From positions 1 to 64,000 of the forward strand of contig NZ_FMVF01000008.1 of assembly GCF_900101895.1 (NCBI RefSeq): a DNA stretch of 64,000 bases, in the 5' to 3' direction. The stretch is from Flavobacterium caeni. GTDB lineage: Bacteria > Bacteroidota > Bacteroidia > Flavobacteriales > Flavobacteriaceae. This document shows positions 17,477-25,223 of the stretch, piece after piece. Below the pieces are notes generated by a model. It worked only from the letters and a program-made list of their open reading frames with translations. It did not search any database and was not told the origin of the DNA. How positions within the stretch are numbered: the stretch's first letter is position 1; every line of letters begins with the position of its first letter. A program made the position numbers and the translations under genes.

Positions 17477-18430
17477 ATGTCCGACGTAGCAGCAATCCAG
17501 AACCTGGTCCAGAAAAGAGCCGAACTCAAAAAGGAAATCGCCAAAATCATCGTAGGCCAGGAAGAGGTCGTCGATCAGATTTTGCTGAGCATTTTCTCGG
17601 GCGGGCACGCGCTTTTGGTGGGAGTTCCAGGATTGGCCAAAACGCTTATGGTCAATACGATTGCGCAAACACTCGGACTCGATTTCAAACGCATCCAGTT
17701 TACCCCCGATTTGATGCCGTCGGATATTTTGGGGAGTGAAATCCTCGACGAAAGCCGTAACTTCAAATTCATTAAAGGCCCGATTTTCTCGAACATCATC
17801 CTGGCCGACGAGATCAACCGTACGCCGCCCAAAACGCAGGCTGCCTTGCTCGAGGCGATGCAGGAACGCGCCGTGACCATCGCCGGACAAAACTACAAAC
17901 TCGATTTGCCTTACTTTGTATTGGCCACGCAAAACCCGATCGAGCAGGAGGGAACCTATCCGCTTCCCGAGGCGCAGCTCGACCGTTTCATGTTCTCGAT
18001 CAAACTCGATTACCCGACGTTTGCCGAGGAAGTACAAGTGGTCAAGAGCACCACATCGGACGCCAAACCTACCGTGAACGCGTTGTTTTCGGCGCAGGAA
18101 ATCATCGATTTCCAACATTTGGTGCGTCGCGTACCCGTGGCCGACAACGTCATCGAATATGCCGTGACGCTCGTAAGCAAGACACGCCCGGACAATGCTT
18201 TGTCCAACGACTACATCAAGAATTACATCGATTGGGGCGCCGGGCCGCGCGCTTCCCAAAACCTGATCCTTGCGGCCAAGGCCCATGCGGCATTCAACGG
18301 CAAGTTTTCGCCCGATATCGAAGACGTCAAGGCCGTGGCAACGGGCATCCTGCGCCACCGCGTCGTCAAGAATTACAAGGCCGACGCCGAGGGCATTACG
18401 ATCGAGAAGATCATTGCTTCGTTGTTTTAA
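17477..18430 (+). CDS. MoxR-family AAA+ ATPase
   Basis: This 317-residue AAA+ ATPase has Walker A GVPGLAKT (residues 49-56), Walker B ILADEINR (about 108-115), and the sensor 1 region YFVLATQNPIEQEGTYPLPEAQLDRF characteristic of MoxR proteins. Members act as chaperones that assemble or activate partner proteins, often with VWA-domain proteins, but no VWA gene is adjacent here. Its position 23 bp after the SurA-like gene suggests it is co-transcribed with the envelope-folding genes. A TTG lies at 17474, but ATG 17477 is the better start. Its stop shares bases with the stop of the convergent Kelch gene. Confidence 0.93.
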   Translation: MSDVAAIQNLVQKRAELKKEIAKIIVGQEEVVDQILLSIFSGGHALLVGVPGLAKTLMVNTIAQTLGLDFKRIQFTPDLMPSDILGSEILDESRNFKFIKGPIFSNIILADEINRTPPKTQAALLEAMQERAVTIAGQNYKLDLPYFVLATQNPIEQEGTYPLPEAQLDRFMFSIKLDYPTFAEEVQVVKSTTSDAKPTVNALFSAQEIIDFQHLVRRVPVADNVIEYAVTLVSKTRPDNALSNDYIKNYIDWGAGPRASQNLILAAKAHAAFNGKFSPDIEDVKAVATGILRHRVVKNYKADAEGITIEKIIASLF

Positions 18431-19653
18431 TTGCGGATCATTTTCTTGCTGGCCGTCGTTGCTCCCTGCTGTAAGGTATAGAAATAGATGCCTGTAGGCA
18501 GGTTGGTGTGCGACATTGTGATTTCGGTCCAGCCCATTTTTCCCGGTTCATTTTGCACGTCAATTACCCGACCATGGCTGTCGCGAAGCGTTACCGTAAC
18601 CACCTCGCCGCTGGTCGAACAATAGCCGATGGTGGTTTGTGCTGCTTGTAAAATCCTAAAATCCTTAAGCTGGCAACCGCCCAGGTTGTCCCAACCCAAC
18701 GCTTGTTCCGAGAAAATTTCGGTTTGCGTCAAGTAACCGTTGGCGTATCCGGCGGTACAGATCAAGTGCCATTGGCCATCGATGTAAATACTGGTGCTGT
18801 TTCCCGTGTTCCACGCCGTGGGTTTGGGTGGGAGCGCCGTCCAGGTATCGGTCGTGACGTTGTAATGGTAACATTCGTTCGATGCGGTTTCGAAGGTGTT
18901 GTCGGTACTTCCTCCCGTGAGGATGACCCCGTCGCGCCACGGGTACATGTCAAAAAAAGTGCGTGTGTTGCCAGGGAAAGGCGCGGCTTCGGTCCAAGTG
19001 ATGTTAGCGCGGTCGTTTTGGTCTATCGTGCCCACGCGCACCGTGTTGAAGTAGGTGTTCGACAGGAACGCATTGGTGCCGCAGGCCCAAACGAGCTTGT
19101 CGTCTTTTACGGCAAAACCACCCCATGCCAAACTGCCGCTGGTTAAGATGGGCGTGGCCGAACGCCAATGGTCGGTGTGGGCGTTGTACAGCAGCGTATT
19201 GCCCGAATAGCTCCCAACGATGTACACGAGGCTGTCCTGATAAGTAACGGCGTCTGCATCGACAATCGGATACGGCATTTGTGCGACCTGCGACCAGCTG
19301 TCCTGGTTGATGCTGTATTTGTAGACGCGGCGCGTTGCCGTTCCCGGCGTAGTCGTTAGCCCACCAAAAGTGTACAGGCTGTCCTGGAGTACGGTGCTCG
19401 CGGCGCCCATTTTTCCGGTCGGATGTTCGGCCATGAGCGACCAGGTATCGCTGCCAAAGTTGTAACGTTGGTTTTTCTTGGTGATTTGGCCGTTGTAGTT
19501 TCGGCCCGATACCACAAACAGATAGCCGTCGCCTTGCGCGTAGCCGCCGGTATTGCCCGCCCGTACGTGCTCGGGCATGGGTGCGCCCGAAGTCCAGGTT
19601 TGTGAAAATAAGACCGCAGGCCAGCAAACCGCAAAAAGTAAAAGTGCTTTCAT
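18427..19653 (-). CDS. T9SS-secreted Kelch-repeat protein
   Basis: This 408-residue protein has a signal peptide (MKALLLFAVCWPAVLFSQ). Kelch-type beta-propeller repeats follow over residues about 20-330 (YLFVVSGRNYNG, SLYTFGGLTTTPG, GVILTGGSTDNTF, each followed by a W-containing strand such as DTWSLM or DTWTALPPKP). The C-terminal part (about 335-408, ending PTGIYFYTLQQGATTASKKMIRN) fits a T9SS type A tail. Propellers of this kind usually bind proteins or glycans; no catalytic residues were recognised. It is convergent with the moxR gene and divergent from the histidine kinase gene, with 193 bp between the starts. Confidence 0.88.
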   Translation of the reverse strand: MKALLLFAVCWPAVLFSQTWTSGAPMPEHVRAGNTGGYAQGDGYLFVVSGRNYNGQITKKNQRYNFGSDTWSLMAEHPTGKMGAASTVLQDSLYTFGGLTTTPGTATRRVYKYSINQDSWSQVAQMPYPIVDADAVTYQDSLVYIVGSYSGNTLLYNAHTDHWRSATPILTSGSLAWGGFAVKDDKLVWACGTNAFLSNTYFNTVRVGTIDQNDRANITWTEAAPFPGNTRTFFDMYPWRDGVILTGGSTDNTFETASNECYHYNVTTDTWTALPPKPTAWNTGNSTSIYIDGQWHLICTAGYANGYLTQTEIFSEQALGWDNLGGCQLKDFRILQAAQTTIGYCSTSGEVVTVTLRDSHGRVIDVQNEPGKMGWTEITMSHTNLPTGIYFYTLQQGATTASKKMIRN

Positions 19654-19834
19654 GATTTTTTACCTTGAAATTAAGATGATTAACAACGCGGCGGAACGAC
19701 CCGTTGCAGAAAACCCACCAAGGGCTACCGGAAGAACGCGCAAGGCGACCAACGCGAAAACGCAGCAATTGCGTCCGTTGGTAGTAAAAACCAGGTCGTT
19801 GGTTGCAAACCCATGGCGGGCCGACCGAAATCGC

Positions 19835-19842
19835 TACCTTTG
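19835..19842 (+). promoter_or_regulatory. -7 box placed for a near-leaderless transcript
   Basis: TACCTTTG matches TAnnTTTG and ends four bases before the ATG at 19847. Transcription would start at or next to the start codon. No -33 TTG at standard spacing was seen. Confidence 0.4.
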
Positions 19843-19846
19843 AAAG

Positions 19847-20896
19847 ATGCGAAAAAGGTGGGTCAATCATTTTTTATTCTGGCTGTTGTATACCGCCTTC
19901 GAGATCTATACCGAATTCGAATGGTTTCTCGGGCAATACCATTTTTCGGTGGCGCGGTCGATAAGGGTTGCCGTACTGGCCGAGACCTTGTTGGTGCTCG
20001 CCGTCAAGATTCCGATGGTGTACGTGGTTTTTGGCGTATTCGAAAGATATGGATTCTCCAGGCAAAACCGACTACGGCTCATCGTTTGGACATCGGTCGC
20101 GCTGGTGGTTGCCGCGTTTTTGTCGCGCATGCTGACCGTGCATTTCATCTATCCCGAAATATACCAGCTCGAACCGCCCAGGTATTTCGCCGAATACCAA
20201 GGGCTCATCAATGCGTTCATGGACATCATTTTTATCGCCGGTATCGCCATTGCGCTCAAGCAACACAGCGTGAGCAACAAGTTGATTCGGCGCGAGAAGG
20301 CGTTGCAAAAGGAAAAACTCGAAACCGAACTCAATTTTCTCAAGGCGCAAATCAACCCTCATTTTATGTTCAATACGCTCAACAGCATCTATGCCTTGGC
20401 GTTGAAAAAATCCGACGACACACCCAGTGTGGTCGTGAAGCTGTCTGAGCTGTTGCGGTTTGTGCTTTACGAAACACAGTCGCGTTCGATTCCTATTGGC
20501 CGCGAGGTGGAATTTTTATCGGGGTATATTGCGCTCGAAAAAATGCGGTACGACGAACGGATCGATATTGATTTCAACGCCAAAGTAGACGACAACCAAA
20601 CGCCCATCGTCCCGTTGCTGTTGGTGCCGTTGGTCGAGAACGCGTTCAAACACGGCGGTAGCGAGACGGTGGCGCGTGGGTTTATCCGCATCGATCTTGT
20701 GGTAGGCAATGGACGGCTCGACTTTAGCGTCGAGAATTCTTTTGAACCCGGTGCAAGTCCCGAAAAAAGCGGTATCGGACTCGCCAATTTACGCCGTCAA
20801 CTGGAGTTGTCGTATGCCGATTTTCGATTGGAAACATCGGCCGATGGCGGTACTTTTGGCGCAACGCTACAACTAAACCTAACCTCCGTTCTATGA
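19847..20896 (+). CDS. LytS-like sensor histidine kinase
   Basis: This 349-residue membrane kinase has four hydrophobic helices in residues about 8-137, then a coiled linker, then the HisKA_7TM/LytS-type kinase core. The phosphoacceptor is His172 in AQINPHFMFNTLNS, and the ATP-binding N box is VPLVENAFKHG (Asn265). A G box follows (GIGLANLRRQL). It has no obvious ligand domain, so sensing is probably through the membrane region. Its stop overlaps the start of the LytTR regulator (ATGA), its cognate partner. Confidence 0.93.
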   Translation: MRKRWVNHFLFWLLYTAFEIYTEFEWFLGQYHFSVARSIRVAVLAETLLVLAVKIPMVYVVFGVFERYGFSRQNRLRLIVWTSVALVVAAFLSRMLTVHFIYPEIYQLEPPRYFAEYQGLINAFMDIIFIAGIAIALKQHSVSNKLIRREKALQKEKLETELNFLKAQINPHFMFNTLNSIYALALKKSDDTPSVVVKLSELLRFVLYETQSRSIPIGREVEFLSGYIALEKMRYDERIDIDFNAKVDDNQTPIVPLLLVPLVENAFKHGGSETVARGFIRIDLVVGNGRLDFSVENSFEPGASPEKSGIGLANLRRQLELSYADFRLETSADGGTFGATLQLNLTSVL

Positions 20897-21612
20897 AACT
20901 CAAATGCCTGATTGTAGAAGACGAGCCGCTCGCGCGTGGCGTCATGGAAGGTTTTGTGGCCGAGGTTCCTTTTTTGGAACATGTAGGGTCATGCGCCGAT
21001 GCGTTTGCCGCGATGCAACTGCTCAAAGATCAGCCCGTCGATTTGATGCTGCTCGACATCCATTTGCCCAAGCTCAAAGGGCTCGACTTTTTGGCGGCTT
21101 TGCAACATCCTCCTATGGTGATTGTCGCGTCGGCGTACCACGAATTCGCCTTGCAGAGTTACGAGTACAATGTGGTGGACTACTTGCTCAAACCGATTGC
21201 CTTTGGCCGATTTGTCGTGGCGGTCAACAAAGCGCTCGACAAAAAAAACAGTTCGGTACAGCCTCTGGATAATCCATCGGCAGGGCAGGAATTGCAGGTC
21301 AACGTGCACAAGCGCAAGGCCCGGATTGCCATCGACGACATCCTTTACATCGAAAGCCAGCGCGAAAACGTCAAGATTGTCACCACGTCCAGGACGGTGT
21401 TGACGCGCTATCCGATCAGCGAACTTGAGAAAGAACTGCCCGCGTCGTTTTTACGCATCCACCGATCGTTTATCGTCAACAAAACCAAGATTGACTTTTA
21501 TGACGCGCACGATATTGAAATTGCCGGAAAAGATTTGCCGATAGGACGAAACTACAAAACCCAGGTGCTCGAGACGCTTGCGGGAAAAGCGGGTTTGGGC
21601 AGTGTAAAATGA
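20893..21612 (+). CDS. LytTR-family response regulator
   Basis: This 239-residue protein has an N-terminal receiver domain (acidic pair in VEDEP, phosphoacceptor Asp55 in LMLLDIHLPKLKG, and Lys in DYLLKPIAFGRF). A C-terminal LytTR DNA-binding domain follows from about residue 130 (IAIDDILYIESQRENVKIVT, FLRIHRSFIVNKTKI, IPIGRNYK-like end). It should regulate transcription in response to the upstream kinase; the targets are unknown. It is coupled to the kinase by a 4-bp overlap and stops three bases from the end of the convergent gene. Confidence 0.94.
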   Translation: MKLKCLIVEDEPLARGVMEGFVAEVPFLEHVGSCADAFAAMQLLKDQPVDLMLLDIHLPKLKGLDFLAALQHPPMVIVASAYHEFALQSYEYNVVDYLLKPIAFGRFVVAVNKALDKKNSSVQPLDNPSAGQELQVNVHKRKARIAIDDILYIESQRENVKIVTTSRTVLTRYPISELEKELPASFLRIHRSFIVNKTKIDFYDAHDIEIAGKDLPIGRNYKTQVLETLAGKAGLGSVK

Positions 21613-21615
21613 TAG

Positions 21616-22746
21616 TTATCGGTTCAAGATGCCGTCGAGCGCCGCATCGTAAAAAAACAAAAACATACTCCCCATCATGTCCTGGTCTATGGCGGTGGTG
21701 TTCTCGACCTCGAGTACCAGTTCGTATTGGTGCGATTTGTACAGCCAGATGCCTTCTTCTGAACTGAACGGTTCGATCTTGGTCAAACCAATGCGGTCCT
21801 TGTGGTTCACGATCCGGCTCACAAAAACCGGACGTTGCGCCGTACGGTCGAACAATGCAATGCGCGTCGCAAACGGATGCACGTGGATGGCCGCGGCGTG
21901 CAAACGCAAACTGTCGGTCATTTGCAATTGCGCATCAATCGAACTGCGGTAAACATTTCTTCCCGGCGGCACCACCCAATGTCCCGACAGTTTGTTGCCA
22001 TGGCCGTCGTCGTAACTGTGGTTCTTGGTTTCTACCGGAATGCATTGGTTCGAAGCCGGATCGAGCGGCTGCTTGTACGGGTCTTTTTTGTCGTACGGCA
22101 ATTGGATGAACACCGTACGGGTCATGAGCGGCTTGATCCCGCCGCTTTTTTCGTATCCGATTGTGACCTCGTGCTTGACAAGCTGGTTGATGTCGGGCAG
22201 GTTGTGGTTGAGCGATTGCGTGGTCACCAGCAGCCAGTCGTTGCCCTTCATCGGGATGCCGTAGCCTTTCGGGAACGCAAAATCTTCGAGCCCGTGCGAA
22301 AGCGATGTCATGCGCGGGTATTGTTTGCCGATGCGGTCGGTGAGCCCGAAATTCGTAAAATAGTTGACGTCGTTGAAATCGACATTCATGTGGCAGATGA
22401 AATCGTTCGAAAGCCGTTCTTTGGTTTTGGCGTCGAGTGCGCGCACGTGGAATCCGGTGATCCACAACAACGACGAATCTTTCGAAAGTTGCACATAATT
22501 GGACGCCTTGGGGCCTTCCATCGACTTGTAGATGCCGTCTATCAAAAACGTAGGGGAAATCATGACGTACTGTTTTGTTGCATCGCTCACGCGCCAGTCG
22601 CCGTCTACAATACCCGTTTTTTGAAGCAGTGTGGTCTTGACGATGGCCTTGTGTCGCGTGGGCAACACGGCATACCAGGCACCCGCGCTAATAATCAAAA
22701 GCAGCGCTACAACTGTTGCAATTTTGTATATCTTTGGTTTTCCCAT
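21616..22746 (-). CDS. Membrane-anchored protein resembling copper type II monooxygenases (PHM-like)
   Basis: This 376-residue protein has one N-terminal membrane helix (ATVVALLLIISAGAWYAVL). No annotated function is obvious from the whole sequence, but several landmarks line up in order with peptidylglycine alpha-hydroxylating monooxygenase, recalled from memory. These are FICHM (118-120; PHM has VHHM), FPKGYGIP (159-165; PHM LPKGVGF), a PPG turn (260-262), and H288-V-H290 at the expected distance (PHM CuB site HTH). A Met-containing DMMGSMFLFFY (356-366) corresponds to PHM EMCNLYIMYY, with Met358 in the ligand position. CuB ligands therefore seem to be kept, while the CuA site seems to be altered (first His replaced by Cys118, and no His at the QVHYG position). 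Homology is inferred and not tested. ATG 22746 puts the helix at the N-terminus; the open frame upstream is a shadow of the divergent gene. Confidence 0.6.
   Translation of the reverse strand: MGKPKIYKIATVVALLLIISAGAWYAVLPTRHKAIVKTTLLQKTGIVDGDWRVSDATKQYVMISPTFLIDGIYKSMEGPKASNYVQLSKDSSLLWITGFHVRALDAKTKERLSNDFICHMNVDFNDVNYFTNFGLTDRIGKQYPRMTSLSHGLEDFAFPKGYGIPMKGNDWLLVTTQSLNHNLPDINQLVKHEVTIGYEKSGGIKPLMTRTVFIQLPYDKKDPYKQPLDPASNQCIPVETKNHSYDDGHGNKLSGHWVVPPGRNVYRSSIDAQLQMTDSLRLHAAAIHVHPFATRIALFDRTAQRPVFVSRIVNHKDRIGLTKIEPFSSEEGIWLYKSHQYELVLEVENTTAIDQDMMGSMFLFFYDAALDGILNR
22729..22736 (+). promoter_or_regulatory. -7 box for the acyltransferase pair
   Basis: TATCTTTG is a full match to TAnnTTTG, 28 bp before ATG 22765. 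It lies inside the 5' end of the divergent gene. Confidence 0.4.
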
Positions 22747-22751
22747 AGACA

Positions 22752-22759
22752 CAAAAATA
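22752..22759 (-). promoter_or_regulatory. -7 box for the divergent PHM-like gene
   Basis: The minus strand reads TATTTTTG, ending five bases before the start codon at 22746. This would give a leaderless or nearly leaderless mRNA. Confidence 0.35.
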
Positions 22760-22764
22760 CACAA

Positions 22765-23886
22765 ATGCCAGACAACCAGTTGAAGGAAAAAAATAAAATC
22801 TTCGGCCTCGACCTGATGCGCGTACTGGCCATTTTGCTGGTGTTGGCCGCGCATATTTTGTGGATTTACCAAGACTATAGCAACCTGCTGACCAAGGCGA
22901 TCAATTTCTCTGGTTTCATAGGTGTCGAATTGTTTTTTGTCTTGAGCGGATTTTTGATCGGCAAGTCGTTGCTCAAATTGTTCGTCAACCCCGATTACAA
23001 CTACAAATACGCGTCTATTTTCCTGCGTCGTCGGTGGTTCAGGATCATGCCCAACTATTTGCTGGTGCTCATTTTGAACATTGCCGTGTTCAGTTATTTG
23101 GGATACCAGATCGAGGGCGCTTGGAAGTATTTCTTTTTCCTGCAGAATTTCATCCATCCGATGCTGCCGTTCTTTCCCGAATCGTGGAGCATGTCCATCA
23201 AGGAAATCCCTTACTTTTTATTGCCGTTTGCGTTCCTGTTGCTGGCGCGCATCAAGGGGGCAAACCGCAACCGGCTGTTTTTGCTCACGATAATAGGTTC
23301 GATTGCCCTGGTGATGCTGGCCAAGGTCGAATACCACTTGCGTACCGATAACCATACGTTGGCCGCTTGGAACGTGTCGCTCCGGTCGGTGGCTTTGTAC
23401 CGTATCGATGCCGTGATGCTCGGGATCCTGGCGAGTTGGATACAATACAACTTCCTGCACATCTGGACCAAAAGCGTTTGGTTTGGGCTGGTGCTGAGCC
23501 AGATGATCCTCGGCGCGCTGGCCTATCTGGTGGGGTTCGTCAAATTGCCCATCGAACAATATCCGGTGTTTTGGAACCTGTTGTTTTTGCCGCTCATTTC
23601 GGTGGCCGCGGCGCTGATGCTTCCATTTTTTGCACAATGGAAATCGGCGCCCGATGCGTTGCGCAAGCCCGTCCAGTTTTTGGGCGCGGTATCCTATTCG
23701 GTTTATTTGCTGCACTACAGCTTTGTGTTGTATTTGATGAAATATTTTATCGACACTTATTATATGGATTTGTGGCAACTGCATACCTTTACCGTGCTTT
23801 ACCTTACCGTGACGTTTGTGGTGAGTTGGTGCCTGTATGAGTTTTTCGAACGGCCACTCATGAAAATCCGCGACGAGCGCATATGA
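22765..23886 (+). CDS. Acyltransferase 3 family membrane protein (active-site motif present)
   Basis: This 373-residue integral membrane protein has about ten hydrophobic helices. It opens with the acyltransferase-3 signature FGLDLMRVLAILLVLAAH, with conserved Arg19 and His30. The family motif near ESWSMSIKE is recognisable. Members (OafA/OatA type) move acetyl or other acyl groups across the inner membrane onto sugars of O-antigen, peptidoglycan or other glycans. The open frame runs in from 21802, but the conserved family N-terminus starts at ATG 22765. The next gene, an acyltransferase paralogue, overlaps its stop by 4 bp. Confidence 0.9.
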   Translation: MPDNQLKEKNKIFGLDLMRVLAILLVLAAHILWIYQDYSNLLTKAINFSGFIGVELFFVLSGFLIGKSLLKLFVNPDYNYKYASIFLRRRWFRIMPNYLLVLILNIAVFSYLGYQIEGAWKYFFFLQNFIHPMLPFFPESWSMSIKEIPYFLLPFAFLLLARIKGANRNRLFLLTIIGSIALVMLAKVEYHLRTDNHTLAAWNVSLRSVALYRIDAVMLGILASWIQYNFLHIWTKSVWFGLVLSQMILGALAYLVGFVKLPIEQYPVFWNLLFLPLISVAAALMLPFFAQWKSAPDALRKPVQFLGAVSYSVYLLHYSFVLYLMKYFIDTYYMDLWQLHTFTVLYLTVTFVVSWCLYEFFERPLMKIRDERI

Positions 23887-24980
23887 CAGAACAAAAAAAT
23901 TTCGGTCTAGACCTGTACCGGGTGTCGGCAATTGTGACCTTGCTGTTGGCCAACGTGCTCAATTCGTTTCAGATCGCCAATCCTGCGATCGCGCAGTTCG
24001 CGCCCATTTTGGGTTTTCTATCGCTCGAAGCCTTTTTTGTGCTCAGCGGCTTCTTGCTCGCCAGGTCGTTCCATGGTGTTTTCATGGCCGAGACTTTTTC
24101 GGCACGCGATGCGCTACGGTTCGTCAAACACCGACTGTTGCGGATCTTGCCGTTGTACTGGCTCGTTTTGCTGGTCAATGTAGGGATCGCTTATGCGGTC
24201 GGATATCCGGTCGAAAGTTGGTGGCGGTTTGCGTTTTTGTGGCAAAATTTTTTCCAACCGATTCCGTCATTTTTCCCCGAATCGTGGGGATTGCCCGTCG
24301 TTGTTTTTGCGATGCTGATGTTTGTCGGATTGTTGACTTCGCTGGCCCGCGTGATCCGGCAACAGCACAAACCCGCGGTGTTCCTGCTAACGACTTTGGG
24401 GCTCATCGCCGTATTTCTTTGGACCAAGTGGCTTTACCATACCCAACACCAAACCAGCGACATCGCCACTTGGGACGCGACGCTCAAGACCGTTGCCGTG
24501 TACCGATTCGATTCGGTGTTCATCGGCGTGCTCTTTGGCTTGCTGTATTTGCAAGGCCGCAAGATTTGGGACATGGGTCAATGGATTTTTGCGTTCCTCG
24601 GATTTAATGGTCTGGTTTTTCTCGCGCTGGGCATCGGGGTTTTTCAGCTCGACATCGAATCGCATGCGGCGTTTTGGCATATTTTGTACTTGCCGCTAAC
24701 GACCATCGTACTCGGCTGCTTCTTACCGCTTTTTGTGGCCTGGCAGACAGCGCCTTCTGTTTTTGGCCGAATCGTCTCGTGGCTGGCCCGCGCGTCGTAT
24801 GGTATTTATTTGGTGCATTTCAGCATCGTATTGTTGTTGGTCGAGCATTGGCTTGTGGTCGACTTTTCGAACACCGGCCAATTGGGACTGCTCAATGCGG
24901 TATACGTCTTGGTGTCGGTCGTGCTGGGTTGGCTTTTGTACACCATCGAAAAAAGGCTTTCCGCCCGCGTCAGAGGCTAA
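23883..24980 (+). CDS. Acyltransferase 3 paralogue lacking the catalytic histidine
   Basis: This 365-residue multi-helix membrane protein starts FGLDLYRVSAIVTLLLANVL. Aligned without gaps to its upstream partner, the essential N-terminal His is Asn24, while Arg13 is kept. The second family motif is also altered (PESWGLPVVV against PESWSMSIKE). The overall fold and C-terminal region (ARASYGIYLVHFSIVLLL) are retained, so it is not simply decaying. It may be a non-catalytic partner of the first protein, or may bind another substrate. Translation is coupled to the upstream gene through ATGA. Confidence 0.85.
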   Translation: MTEQKNFGLDLYRVSAIVTLLLANVLNSFQIANPAIAQFAPILGFLSLEAFFVLSGFLLARSFHGVFMAETFSARDALRFVKHRLLRILPLYWLVLLVNVGIAYAVGYPVESWWRFAFLWQNFFQPIPSFFPESWGLPVVVFAMLMFVGLLTSLARVIRQQHKPAVFLLTTLGLIAVFLWTKWLYHTQHQTSDIATWDATLKTVAVYRFDSVFIGVLFGLLYLQGRKIWDMGQWIFAFLGFNGLVFLALGIGVFQLDIESHAAFWHILYLPLTTIVLGCFLPLFVAWQTAPSVFGRIVSWLARASYGIYLVHFSIVLLLVEHWLVVDFSNTGQLGLLNAVYVLVSVVLGWLLYTIEKRLSARVRG

Positions 24981-25090
24981 TTTAGAAGCATTCTAGCTTT
25001 GTCGAAAACGATGTAAATTTCGGAATCGGCAAAAAATCAACCTTAAATTAACAATTGCGTAAAATTTTAAGTCAAATCCAAAATTAGTGC

Positions 25091-25132
25091 AATAATAATC
25101 ACTAAAAATGCCGATTTGGGAATAATAATCGG
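25091..25132 (+). repeat. Short direct and inverted repeats upstream of aconitase
   Basis: AATAATAATC occurs at 25091-25100 and again at 25121-25130, exactly 30 bp apart. The second copy lies in an inverted repeat CCGATT (25111-25116) / AATCGG (25127-25132). A regulator site is possible; nothing else is evident in the 243-bp gap apart from the -7 box. Confidence 0.35.
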
Positions 25133-25181
25133 CTGAATCGTTTGTTTTGTTCAAAATCTTTCAACTGTTGGGGTAATTCCG

Positions 25182-25189
25182 TAAATTTG
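25182..25189 (+). promoter_or_regulatory. -7 box for aconitase
   Basis: TAAATTTG is a full TAnnTTTG match, 34 bp before ATG 25224. No TTG at standard distance was found, so initiation may depend on an activator. Confidence 0.45.
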
Positions 25190-25223
25190 CACCGACAAAA
25201 ACAAAAAAACAAACCAGACGATT

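Noticed and set aside
21802..22764. N-terminal extension of the acyltransferase (frame open from 21802)
   Set aside because: The extension is antisense to the PHM-like gene, has no membrane-protein character, and the family N-terminus begins at 22765.
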